Translations under genes and position numbers: made by a program
Shown: piece after piece, positions 11,765-22,175 of the stretch
Position numbering within the stretch: the first letter of the stretch is position 1
Layout: each line of letters opens with the position of its first letter
The notes under the pieces: model-generated
What the model saw: only the letters and a program-made list of their open reading frames with translations
Database searches by the model: none
Told to the model about the DNA's origin: nothing
Source of the DNA: Dacryopinax spathularia
Taxonomy: Eukaryota > Basidiomycota > Dacrymycetes > Dacrymycetales > Dacrymycetaceae
DNA length: 64,000 nt
Reading direction: 5' to 3'
Assembly (NCBI GenBank): GCA_037974965.1
Contig: JBBPFI010000017.1
Coordinates: forward strand, 744,001 to 808,000

Positions 11765-12101
11765 TCGCATGTTCTTGGCTGGAACTGGTGAGGGGGGAAG
11801 GAAGGAAGGGATGACGGCGAGTAAAGCAGGAAGATACCGGGCTCGCAAGCCTTGCACTATATACCTTTTCTGTTCATGCTTTCTAATAACTGATGGAATG
11901 ATATCTAGTACCCGGAGACTGGTGGATCCGCCTCTCAAAAGCCTGAGCTACAGCCCACTACGCCATCGGTATCTTAGACCTCAGCGGACATCAATATTAG
12001 GAGGCGGCACACAACCTTGAGCCATGACTCCTGTCATTACACTATCTAGCACAAACTACATCGAAGACCATAGAAAATGGAGTACAACACTACAACACCC
12101 C

Positions 12102-13780
12102 TCAGCGAGTGTACACAAAGAAGACGTTCTCCTTGTCGGTAAGGTCAAGGAAGGCAGCCTTCTCCCGCTCGCGCTCGACATCCTCCTCCGTCCAGCCCTT
12201 CTCAGCGATGAGCTTCTCGAGGGTAGCCTTCTTCTCCCTGTTCAGGCGCACGTTCACGTATGCCATGAGGACACAGAGAAGCATCATGACGACCGTGAGG
12301 ACGACGATGGCGGCCTTGCCGGGGATGTAGCCCGGAGCATCCTTCGGCAAGAAGATGTACGTCCCAACGACAGAGCCGGCACCGAAGGTGAACAGCGTCA
12401 TCGAGTTGGCCGTCACTTTCTTCGTGTGCCCCGCCATGTTCGAAGCGTTCCAGGCGTAACAGAGCGGGAAGCCCGGGGCGCTGAGGTTTTGCACCAGTTG
12501 CGCGAATTGCAATACACCGCGCTTCCCGGAGTACTGCATCGTCGTCATGATGATCATACCGATCAGCGTCGGTAGGGTGAAGATGAGGACGAGGGTCATC
12601 CGGTCGTGAAGGCGGTCGGAAAGCCAGCCGACAGCGACGACGGCAAAGCCGCCAATGGCAGCACGCGGCATGTCGAGCAGCAGCGTTTGACGCTCAGTCC
12701 AGCCGAAGCTCTTAGTGATGATGTTGCCGAAAGCCGAGTTGCCGCCGTTCGGAACACCGATGCACATGATGATGAGGAACATGATCCATGTGCGGACATC
12801 CTTGAACGTCTCGACAATCTGGTACTTCTTGATATGCTTGTTATGGGTCCCACCTTGGTCCATTCGGACACGCTCGAGAGCGGCGACGCGCTCCTCCTCG
12901 GTAAGGAACCGCGCGGTTACAGGCGAGTCGGGAAGGAAGAGGACGACAATGATGCCGCAGGTGATTGCCAGCGCACCAAGGACGAGGTACAGCAGCTTCC
13001 ATTGGGCGATGCCGCCTTCGTAGAAGGTGATGCCATATGCCACAGCACCACCAACCACGGACGTGCTCAGGTTGCCGGCATAGAACCAACCAATGCGGGA
13101 TGCGCGCTCGTTCTGCTTGTACCACATACTGACGATGAGGATAAGCGTGGGCGAAACGCAAGCCTCGAGGACACCGAGGAAGAACCGGAGAGCGTAGAAG
13201 CCGGAGAAGCTGTAGCAGACAGAGTGCAGCATGACGACGGCGCCCCAGATGATGATGTGTGCACCCAGGTACTTCGCCAGGGGGAACTTCTGGCCGAGGT
13301 ATTGCGTCGGGAACATCCACACCAAGAAGCCCATGTAAAACGCCTGAGCGACGTCGTTGTACCAGATGCCGGTGACAGGGAAGCCCATGACACTCGCGTA
13401 GCTCAGACTGCGGCTGTTGTTAGCGAATGTTGCATGATTCCCATGATCGCAGCATCTTACATGTTCTTGTCCAAGAATTGGGTGAAGTAGATGAACAGCA
13501 GAATCGGCATGATGTGCAGGTCCTAAATCGCATAATGAGCACAATCAGAGGCGGTTTCGGAGGTTCTCAGACGTACGATTTTCAATCGCAAACGCGAATA
13601 GTACTTCTCATCAAATACCCGAGCCTGAGTACCGACGAGCTTCAGGGCGTCATCGACGTCATTCTCCTCGGTTTCGCTACCTTCGTCAAGAACAGGCAGC
13701 GAAGTGATGTTCGGGCCAGCTTCGACATCGTAGCCCTTCTTTTCGTCCTCAAGGGGAAGGATTGGCGACACGGTGGTCAT
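12102..13780 (-). CDS. MFS transporter, allantoate/anion:cation symporter family (copy 1)
   Basis: This is a 12-TM plasma-membrane transporter of the DAL5/allantoate permease type, which imports organic anions such as ureides, vitamins or nicotinate-like acids; the substrate here is unknown. Exons 13780-13577, 13522-13461 and 13407-12102 close in frame to 523 residues. Characteristic stretches are YFTQFLDKNILSYASVMGF, GIWYNDVAQAFYMGFLVWM, YALRFFLGVLEACVSPTL, FLPDSPVTARFLTEEERV, HIKKYQIVETFKDVRTW and SMTLFTFGAGSVVGTYIF. The last exon of 1306 nt has no introns, unlike its paralogue at 58.7 kb. ATG 13780 is preferred because it matches the paralogue's start region; an in-frame ATG at 13843 exists. 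A TATA box lies about 85 bp upstream. Confidence 0.9.
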
Positions 13781-13861
13781 GGTGACAGAAGCAGAGGAAA
13801 GTGCTTCAGGAACGCAATCGGAGCGGATGCGTGTGAGGGGCAATCCATGCTGCTCTTGAGG

Positions 13862-13868
13862 TTATATA
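13862..13868 (-). promoter_or_regulatory. TATA box of MFS transporter copy 1
   Basis: The minus strand reads CTATATAAC about 85 bp upstream of the ATG at 13780. The paralogous gene at 58.7 kb also has a TATA box about 100 bp before its ATG, consistent with a regulated promoter in both. Confidence 0.65.
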
Positions 13869-15353
13869 GCTGCTTCGCTCGAATGCCAAGGCACAAGGAA
13901 CCACAGTTAATTCTCCTGAAGGATTCCGCTCGGGATAGACTGAAATTCATTCGCTTCGGTCCGTTATCAGTCCCAGCAATGGTCGGCCTAAGCTGTAGAA
14001 GTGATCGGCTGAATGCGTTGGAGACTGCCATATGGAGTTGAAGGTAAGTGCCGAAAGAAGTAAAGAAGCATTAGTTGCCGCGGAAGCAGTCACAGATAAA
14101 CAGCGGGGACACATGCAACGGTGGCTGTCCTCTCGCTATCAACGCTGCTTCCGTCTTGCAACCTTGAACCTTGGCTTGGCACCGTCTATCTTCGTCCTTG
14201 CAAAACCCGGTCAACCATTTGCTGGTCGTGCGACCAAAATTATGACATCAGCACGCTATATTTCAATTCATTTCGGTGTCATGTGCGGATGAAATCGGGT
14301 AACGTAATCTATCGTTGTCCAAAAGGATGGGCTGCCTCAAAGACAACCAGGACATTACCATTCATAACCCCACAAATAGGCTCGCTGATAAGCAGTCCCC
14401 TACTCAGTCGGCTTACAGTCGAACTAGGAGTGCCAAGCCCACCTTTAAAGACGCTGGGAGCATCGGCTGACAGCTATATTCCCATGCCTCCTCTGGCGAA
14501 GGTCGGCTGAATACGAGCTCCGCTCTGTTGGAGCGGAATACCGCATACATGGCAGCAATCTGCTGTGGTTGGTCGAAGGGCAATCTCGGCTTCGGCGCAA
14601 ACGTCGGCGTTGCCAGATTGCATGCCAGCTTATGGTGCCACCTGTTATGTGCTTGTCCGAGCTGGACGAACGCCGACAATATCAACGCGACAAATCCGAC
14701 ACAGGAAGCAATGCGGCGCCATTCAGTGCGCACCCTTCATAGGTGGAAAATCCATGGCCGATGATAACGCTCGGCATTATCATGTCTTTCCCCGGGGGTA
14801 CTCTATACAGTTCAAGCTGTCTGTTGGAAGTTCGGCTTGGCGAAGTTCGATCGCCAGTGCGAATGCGAAGCAATGCCGGCCCGGTCTAGTTCAGTAATCT
14901 CTCCAGGCTGGAATGTCCGCTATTCTCCGGCAAACCGCCTCATCGGCGCCTCGGGCAGCGCGCCACCCAAGAGCCATGGATAATATCTAGGATGATCGGA
15001 ACCGAGCGGTCCTCCACGCCATGCGGCTGGAGGTGCTATCTAAGCGCCTCAGGGCGCTTATCGGAAGATAGTTGCTCCGTCGGTAAGGGTATGGCTTGCC
15101 GTTGAACTGTCGGTCTTACAGAGGTATTTTCGCTGCGGACCGAACCCGGATCGCCTGATACGGAAACGAGAGCTCGATCAATTCCTTTGACATGAGTACA
15201 TTCCTACTTCTACAATCATAACACGTGACCAGACTAACGAAGACCTGCTGAATCCCCAACTATCGCCTCTTAGACCGTCTGCTCAGTCAAACCACTAAAG
15301 CAGCACGTTGTTATCCCTGTCCTTCACCCCGACGCAAACGAAGCCAAGCCAAC
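13869..15353. other. Gene-free region, 1.5 kb
   Basis: This region lies between MFS copy 1 and the 2OG oxygenase. No open frame has a recognisable family. It holds the upstream region of MFS copy 1 and, at 15036-15071, a small perfect hairpin (CTATC, TAAGCGCC, loop, GGCGCTTA, then AGATAG). Nothing else was recognised. Confidence 0.5.
15036..15071. repeat. Small inverted repeat (hairpin)
   Basis: TAAGCGCC and GGCGCTTA form a perfect 8-bp stem with a 4-base loop, flanked by the additional complementary hexamers CTATCT and AGATAG. It is about 300 bp downstream of the oxygenase stop codon on no annotated transcript. Function is unknown. Confidence 0.6.
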
Positions 15354-16551
15354 TCACACAGTGCTTCTCTCGCCCTCGGTACCCCTGCTGTGGATCCAGT
15401 TCTCAGGCTTGAAGCCCTTCGTCTTCGGACCCAGTCCGCGACGCAGGATCCACTCTTTGCTCGTGTACTGCTTCTCTTTGTCTTCTACCTCGTTTCTTGG
15501 CTGTTCGTCTACAAGTCCACCCTTCAGGCGACGCATGACGACCTCATCCTCTGGCCTGGAGAAGTAGACTAGCGAGTAGCGAGTCTCGTTCGCCTGCTTG
15601 CCGGGCGGGTTAAGGACACGATGCATGTTCGACCGCAGCAAGCCAGCAGTAAACTTGACCATCGCATCGCCAAGGTTGACAATTGCGCACCCAGGCACGG
15701 GGCGAACATAGACCCATTCCTTTGAGCCCGGAAGCTGGACCTGCAGCCCGCCAAGCCAATTGAACAAAATCGTCAACGAGCCGAAGTCCGTGTGCTCCGC
15801 GGCGGTCTGATCGGAGTTGCCCTCACCCCGAGCTGGGGCGCGGATGAACCGGACGTGATCCCCGCTCAGCGCCTGAAGTCTGTGCAGGCTGGCCAGTGTG
15901 CCTTCGGGCAGGCCCAGGGACTCGTTCAGCAGGTTGAGCATGAGCGTGACTTGTTTTTGCGCATTCAGGACGAACGACTTGAGCAGCGGGAAGTTGTCGT
16001 AGATCAGCATGGGTGCTGCAAGGGGCTTGCAGTTGCCGACAATGTCGTCTTTTTTTATCTGCGCAGTTGGTCAGATTTCCAATCTTCCGGAATGCTTGGC
16101 TCGTCCCCGACGTGGCAGGGCGGGGCTTGGCGCCGAGCACAACGCCGACGAACGATATGGGAGGACTCACAGTGTAGTTTTCGTGCCTCTCTGGCGTACC
16201 CTTGCTGTCCATCACAGCACTACCGATCTTCTTCCAGCCATAGTACCCCTCTCCGCCCTCGACGGTATCCCGATCGCAGATAGCCTTCTCCTCGTCCGGC
16301 AGGGCGAAGAACTGCTTCTCGAGCTCGAGCAGGTCTTGCGCGTCAGAGAAGAGCTGCTGTCCCTCCGAGCAGCCGGTCAGGTCGAGGTAGAAGAAACCGA
16401 GCTCCTTGCCGCACTTGAAGAGGGCTGCTTGCTCAGCAGGATCATGTGCTTGAAGCTTGTCGAGGTGGAGGGTGATGAGGGGTGCGGTTTTGAGTCCTTC
16501 GGGGAAGGGAGGCAGAGTCTTCCAAACGGGAGGGAGGGGGATGTCGCCCAT
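15354..16551 (-). CDS. 2-oxoglutarate/Fe(II)-dependent dioxygenase, isopenicillin N synthase-like
   Basis: This oxygenase couples 2-oxoglutarate decarboxylation to substrate oxidation; the substrate is unknown. Exons 16551-16171 and 16058-15354 join in phase 0 to give 361 residues. The N-terminal DIOX_N domain begins APLITLHLDKLQAHD and contains GFFYLDLTGCSEG. The catalytic core shows AEHTDFGSLTIL (HxD iron ligands), NMHRVLNPP (third ligand histidine) and RYSLVYFSRP (RxS, 2OG-binding). The C-terminus carries YTSKEWILRRGLG, common in fungal members. ATG 16551 is used; a GTG precedes it by two codons. The gene stands alone, with no biosynthetic cluster beside it, so a housekeeping or detoxifying role is as likely as secondary metabolism. 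Confidence 0.88.
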
Positions 16552-17750
16552 GGTCACTCAATGATCGGTAGAGGGTGAGAGCGGATGATAAGGTGCAGGG
16601 GTGTCGAACTAGGAGGGCGGGGAAAGGCGGGAGCGTGGAGGCTGCTGAACCCCGCCTACATCGTAGAGTATAAGTAACAGGCGGGAGCCCTCCACCCGCT
16701 CTGCAGCCTCCAACAGCCTCGCGTGAGGCATGCTGACATGTCCAAAAATGGATCAGCAGCAAGCGGTCGGCCGGCGTGTAGGCGGCAGTCAAAGACACAA
16801 TAATGCAATGTGTGCGGGGTTCACGTTGCGCATTGGAGGGAACCGAATGAATGGGGAAGCTTCCGTATGTGGGGAAACGGAGCCGGGCGGCGCGCACCTT
16901 CCCGCACTGCCGTCCGCTTCCTCCCGGTCTATTCTTTCGCCTTCCCGCGGAGTCTCAAGTTGACTTCACGAGGTAAGGTCGGGGGATGCCTCATGGACGC
17001 ATGAACGGATGCGGCTGGACCGCGCTGGCAGCGGTTGGGGCGGGCGGGAAGCACCCCATGGTCGAGTGGAGGCGGCGGGAGGTGGAGGGGGTCACGCGGC
17101 CTCCAGACAAGCCGCCGCCGTCCCGCCGCCCAAGGCCTTCGCACGTTTTCTGCTGCATTCTAGACCGTGTCATCTAGCTCTGAAGTTCTCGGAGCAGAGC
17201 GTGGAGTGTCGGCGAGGCAGACGGCGGTTTACTCCGACGCGGTCCGTCCTTCGACCTGTACGCAGAACGCATTACAGTACGTGTAAGTTATGAGTGCGTT
17301 GCTAAATATGGTTACAATTGCAGACGTCATTATTAGCAGAGCTTAATCCATATACGCCAGCTACCTGGCAAGCCTCGTGGGCGAAAATGCCGCATTGTGA
17401 TGCCGCGAATGCCGACAATGCCGGTCCGGAGACAGGTGACTGTCCGCAAAAGTGCGATCGTTGAGCCCACGAGTTGGGGAATCAAGCCCATTATGACTCG
17501 CAAGGGCCGGTTCGAACACTGGAGGAGTAGGGAAAGCCTCGCAGGTTGAGGTTGAGAGAGGCGGCTTGCTTCTGTCCAACTTGTGCGTGTCGCCCAGTCC
17601 CGTTGTCCTGAATGGTGAAGTCGCCGTATGTCGGCCCACATTTGTTGGCAATTTGTTGGGAGGCATGAAAGGACACGCGTTCGTCCCTTCCAAGGCGCTG
17701 GTGGCCCTCTGGCTTGGGCAGTGACGGGGTCGTGGACGGGAGGAAAATGA
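16552..17750. other. Gene-free region, 1.2 kb
   Basis: The region holds the 5' flank of the oxygenase and the 3' flank of the DUF6533 gene. Overlapping short frames on both strands have no recognised similarity, and I see no convincing RNA gene. Confidence 0.5.
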
Positions 17751-19225
17751 TCAAGGCACCGAATCGAACGTCCCCCAAGAACTCTCCAACCAATCCTTCG
17801 TCGTACTCGTCCTCGCACTCGTCGGATCACTCCCCTTCTCCATCTCCCCATCCACCTCCATTCCCCCTTTCCCAGCCACATCTCTCCCCTGCTTCATCCC
17901 CCCTTCTTCCTCGTCAAAATCGAACTCGTCGTCGTCCTCATACTGCTGATCTCGAGGAGAAAGCGGCGGTTCAGGATCAGGCTCGATCGTCCATTCCCTC
18001 ATGAAGGTCCGATCTTTGCCCGTTACTTGCGGCTCGCGCGATCTGCGTTGATGGGCGGCTCGGCGGAGGTTGAGGTACATCCGGGAGCAGAGAATGGATG
18101 TGAGGCAGAGCGTTAGCCTGCGCGTTGGGCGTGAGTCAGCAGTCGGAGGAGGTCGAGGAGAGGTGGGGAGGAGAGCGGAGGAGATGAAAGGGGAGGAGAG
18201 GGATTGAGGAGGCGGACGTACTCGACCATTACGCTGTAGTAGGGCATGTATGAGAGCAGGGGGACGAGGACGTTCGTCAATAATAAGACTATTGCTCGTC
18301 AGCCACGTTGCAGACAGGGAGAGTCAGGCAGACTCACAGAAAATAACGATAAAATAAACCACCCCATCCCTCGCCACCACCCCCAGCACCCGACTCCCCA
18401 CCCCCTCCGCCGCGTACCTCCCGACCCTCAGCACCATCAGAGCAAACAGCACGCTCTCCAGCCCCAGGCTAGGGAGCCATACAGCCCAGAACATCCTCTG
18501 TGCTCCGCCGAGCAGGCAGCCGGTCACTTGCGCTGCTAAAGTGGGCTCGGGGAAGGTGTGTTGGAGGGAGAGGGAGAGGAATGTGCACATGAGGAGGAGG
18601 GAGGCGAGCCATGTTGCCCAGAGGGAGAGGAGGAGGGGGCGGGCGTTCAGGTAGAGGGCGGAGACGCGGAGGACTAGCATGGCTACAACCGCCACGGGAA
18701 CACTTCAGCGCATGCCCTGCGCATAGAAAGAACGGGGGCGCACCTTCTACGACGAGCATCCCGATAGGCACACTCCAGTTATTGAATAGCGTCCATCTCA
18801 TACACTCCTCACCCTCAAGCGCCGCATCCAGATTGGCAACATTACACAACCCAGCCTGGACCAACACCCCATACCGGTTCACAAAATATAGAAAAGTCGG
18901 AAAGGTCGGTCGTCGTGTTCGTATCCAGCGCCATATCCTCTTCGCTCGCGAGATCTTGCCGGCCTCAATCGAGTGCGAACCGACAGGGTTGAGTGATCGA
19001 CCAGGTGAGAGCCACATGTAGACTATCTCGGAGGGGAGGGTGAGGAGTATGTCGTATAGCACTAGGATAGTGGCGGCCATGGCGACCCAGTTACTCAGTC
19101 CTGCGTATTTGGGTCAGCAGCTTGCAGAGCGGGGATGGGGGATGGAAGGGAGACGTACGCATCACGTAGAGGGCTTGAACTATCGTTCCTGGCCAGGACG
19201 GCCCTGGACCTAGTCCGTCAGCCAT
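17751..19225 (-). CDS. DUF6533-type multi-pass membrane protein
   Basis: Basidiomycete genomes carry large families of such seven-helix proteins of unknown function. Exons 19225-19159, 19100-18744, 18682-18338, 18288-18222 and 18117-17751 close in frame to 400 residues. The N-terminal DUF6533-like block reads NWVAMAATILVLYDILLTLP, then PTFPTFLYFVNRYGVLVQAGL. Further hydrophobic segments are WSVPIGMLVV, PLLLSLWATWLASLLLMCTF, QRMFWAVWLPSLGLESVLFA, VVYFIVIF and LTNVLVPLLSYMPYYSVMV. The last exon encodes an acidic cytosolic tail (EDDDEFDFDEEEGG). The first exon (MADGLGPGPSWPGT) is short and found only by splicing. Family recognition is by pattern; function is unknown. Confidence 0.8.
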
Positions 19226-20578
19226 CGTCGTCTCCCCGCTATCGCCCAAGAGCAGACGTCGCCGTCGCCGTCGTCGTCGTCGAAGAGGACGAGGTGAAGA
19301 GTGCCTGTCGGCCAGCCCCTGCTCGGGATGAACTCTGCACCACTGCCGAAGGAACTAGCGGAGTACCCTCGGGGCTTGCTTTCTACTGTATTAGATTCGG
19401 AGTACCGCGGAGATACGGCTCAGGGACGGCGTATGGGTCGATGTCTCACTCGTCGGTAGTCAGCCGGCGACGGAACGGGAGCGGGCAGGTCGGCAAGGGT
19501 TGATGTCTCTCCCTTCACCCGCCGTTAAGGACCTCTACTCCAATTTAACTGGTTTCCAGGGCAAAGAGCTAAATATTTGGACGTGAGCCTGCATAGAAGA
19601 GCAGTCAACAGTCCTCAGATCTCTCTAGAGGCCCGATGTATGGTCGGACAGGAAGGAAGCGGGTACAATGACGTCGTATTCAGTCGGCTTGTGATCCCGC
19701 CCAAGCCGCAGGGGATCGGGAATAGTGTCATTCATTTCCATTTTGTTCTCCGGCGGAGAAGGGAATGAATTAGAGGATGAGGATGCCGCCGGTTCATATT
19801 GAGGAGAGAAGTTATTTTGGTGTGTATCCGGAGAGGTGTTGTGAAACTGACTGGGGATCTGGAACGTTCGTCGGAGAAATTCGTGGTTGTTCCTGATTTT
19901 GCTGCGTTCTACCGAGCCATTTATGACAACGATAACGGCCAGGTATCCCGTTCACGGCATATTCCGGTTCGAGCGGGTAATGCACAGAGAGCGACGAAAC
20001 GTTATCCATTCCTCCTTGGAAGTGCAAAAGACTGTGATACAGCGCCTACCTAAGGCAGCCGGCAAGCTATCACATCACGAGCACAGTCCACATTCAAGGG
20101 GAAAAGAAAGGACGACTCCAAGGACATCCGGGCGAGCCAATACGGGACTTACCTCGTACTTCATACCACCTACAGGAGGTACGGGAGCGTCCCTGCCCCA
20201 ATGGTCTCCTATTCTTGTACGAACGGGCATAACCCGGATGAACGGAAGTCGGGAACCGGTGTCTCCAGCTCGTTTTCAGCCAGGAGCCAAGGGCGAATTT
20301 CGAGGCGAGACAGGGAATGCACGCGCTCGTCATCGCAGCGGTACCTCATCAAGGGCCCGGCGACGCCTGGCAGTTGTCCAACCTTCCCTCTCAGACGTAT
20401 TGAGTGATCCAAGTTGGCGATTATCCGGCAGCGCGTCGGTTGCACGCAGTGTCAAGAGCCATCTCGTTCTCCGGGACCATCAGTTCCCAGCCCCGTCCTT
20501 CCGCAATCCGTTTGCGGTACCCTTCCCCTTCCCTTCCCAAGCTCTCAACCGGCCATCTTGCTTTCTCCGCCTCCCCAG
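19226..20578. other. Gene-free region, 1.35 kb
   Basis: This region lies upstream of the DUF6533 gene and downstream of the sterol desaturase-like gene. The longest frame (19887-20582 plus) translates to Arg/Ser/Pro-rich sequence and partly overlaps the desaturase 3' end. I regard it as spurious. Confidence 0.5.
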
Positions 20579-21472
20579 CTAACTCTTCCCCCCCGCAGTC
20601 CCATGCACCCAATCTAACCAGCCCATAGCTCCGAAGTTCTTGATGAAAGCTTCATGGTGATAATCGTGGAACCTCGCCGCTCCTATCCACTTAAACGGTT
20701 TCGCCTCCCTCCGTTTGCCTACTCCCTTGGCACTCGCACCCTTGACCGCTTCACCGTCAACGCTCGGTGCCAATATTGAGGGCGGAGCTGGTGGAAGGAC
20801 GAACGACTCCAGCGCCGCAAGCACCGTCCCCACCGTCGGTATGAACTCGTACCCGCTATGCACGGTCGCCGTCTCCACCAGCTCGCCAGCCAAGAACGTC
20901 CACCAAATAAACACATGCGTCCTCAACAACGCCGGCCCGGCAAGGATCGGCAGGACGTTCGCGACGATATGCTCGACCGGATGGGCGTACTGCGCGCTTA
21001 GCGCAATGGGAGCGGTGAAAAGATGGTGTTGTTTGTGGATTGGCTTGTAGAACGCTGGTTGGTGGAGGAGGCGGTGGGAGTAGTAGAAGAGGATCTCGCG
21101 GATTATGAGTGATAGGATTATGTCACGTGCGAACTGGCGGATAGGCGGAAGAGAGGGGGAGACGACGAACGCCGGCGGAAGGTCGAGCTGCGCGCTGATG
21201 ACGTGTAGGAGCAGCTGGAGAGGGAGGGAGATGAGGAAGTTGTTGACTGCTACCACGCGTAGGCACTTGAAGATCTCGCTGCGTATGGGTGCCTTGAAAG
21301 GCTGGATCTTCCAGCGTTTGGACCAGGCGGGCTGGGTGATGTCGAGCAGGAGGTAGATGAGTGCAGGGATCCAGAAGGCGACGAGCTGAACGAGTTGCGT
21401 GCCGACCGTGATGATCAAATTCGGGTCATATGTGGCGACGATGTTCGTCCATTGTTCCTGTAAGGCATCCAT
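20579..21472 (-). CDS. Sterol desaturase / fatty acid hydroxylase superfamily protein
   Basis: This is a membrane-bound di-iron oxygenase of the ERG25/SUR2/C-5 desaturase superfamily; the exact substrate cannot be read from sequence. It is an intronless frame of 297 residues from ATG 21472 ([12 protein letters not shown]); an in-frame ATG at 21529 would add 19 residues. Two N-terminal hydrophobic stretches ([19 protein letters not shown] and a segment before [10 protein letters not shown]) precede the histidine clusters: HRLLH in [31 protein letters not shown] and RFHDYHH near the C-terminus. Together they form the superfamily's eight-histidine pattern. Absence of introns is unusual beside its neighbours. 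Similar proteins are common in fungi as uncharacterised alkylglycerol- or sphinganine-hydroxylase-like enzymes. Confidence 0.87.
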   Translation of the reverse strand: MDALQEQWTNIVATYDPNLIITVGTQLVQLVAFWIPALIYLLLDITQPAWSKRWKIQPFKAPIRSEIFKCLRVVAVNNFLISLPLQLLLHVISAQLDLPPAFVVSPSLPPIRQFARDIILSLIIREILFYYSHRLLHQPAFYKPIHKQHHLFTAPIALSAQYAHPVEHIVANVLPILAGPALLRTHVFIWWTFLAGELVETATVHSGYEFIPTVGTVLAALESFVLPPAPPSILAPSVDGEAVKGASAKGVGKRREAKPFKWIGAARFHDYHHEAFIKNFGAMGWLDWVHGTAGGKS

Positions 21473-22175
21473 GTCCCGAGCGGGTGGGGATGAGCAGAGA
21501 TCAACCCGGCGCAGAGGGAATGATGGCAAGCGAGGAATGCGGGGTAGTCTTTATGGGAAGGACGCGAGCATGTGAATCAGCTCACATGATCCGCAGATAG
21601 CCGGTCCCCTACCCGAGGCTTGGTATGTGGGCGACATCCACCTTGTCAAAAAACAACTCGGTCAACGGAGCGAATGAGGTAGCCAGCTGAGGAAAGCGCA
21701 GACCGCAGGCTTACCCCGCGCCAACTTGCGAGCTTTCAGTTGCTGATGACGACCTCATCTGCTCACACAATCGTGGATGCGACCCGGAAATTGGAGCCGC
21801 CACGACCGACCCCGACGTATACGTATCGGTCCGACTGCTTTGAAACCGTCCTGGCCGGGAATGCACTTCACCTTCTCCAAAACATATTCGTGACTTCGAA
21901 GGGGGGAGATGCGATGCGTCGTACTGCGGTGACTCCACCCGACGGCTTAGCAACCATTCAATACGCCCGACCCTTGTGTGGTGCTGACGGACATCCTCCG
22001 TTCCTATGGGCGTTCGGACACGGCTTGGCGGTAGATGTTACACCTGAAGCAGTAGAAGATGGCCGCTCATTGCGCGCTGAAGCTGGCGGCGCAGCAATGC
22101 TGGAGAAATGACTGACAGCCCGCCCTGCTTGAAAACACTGTCAATGAAGACTATTCGTAGCCATCGACGACTATC
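21473..22175. other. Divergent intergenic region, 0.7 kb
   Basis: This is the shared upstream region of the sterol desaturase-like gene (-) and O-fucosyltransferase-like gene B (+). No gene was recognised. Confidence 0.5.

Noticed and set aside
11827-11985. tRNA-like features on the minus strand: A-box-like TGGCGTAGTGG and distant pairing of GATACCG with CGGTATC.
   Set aside because: No B box, no proper anticodon or T arm, and the spacing would need a very long intron.
12606-13490. 294-codon plus-strand frame inside MFS copy 1.
   Set aside because: Antisense shadow of the transporter, whose protein matches its paralogue along the whole length.
17500-17530. GGTTCGAACAC, resembling a tRNA B box.
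   Set aside because: No matching A box or acceptor stem at tRNA distance.
17333-17881. 182-codon minus-strand frame.
   Set aside because: It overlaps the true DUF6533 last exon in another frame and has no recognisable domain.
19887-20582. 231-codon plus-strand open frame.
   Set aside because: Arg/Ser/Pro-rich translation without family signatures; it overlaps the antisense end of the sterol-desaturase-like gene.
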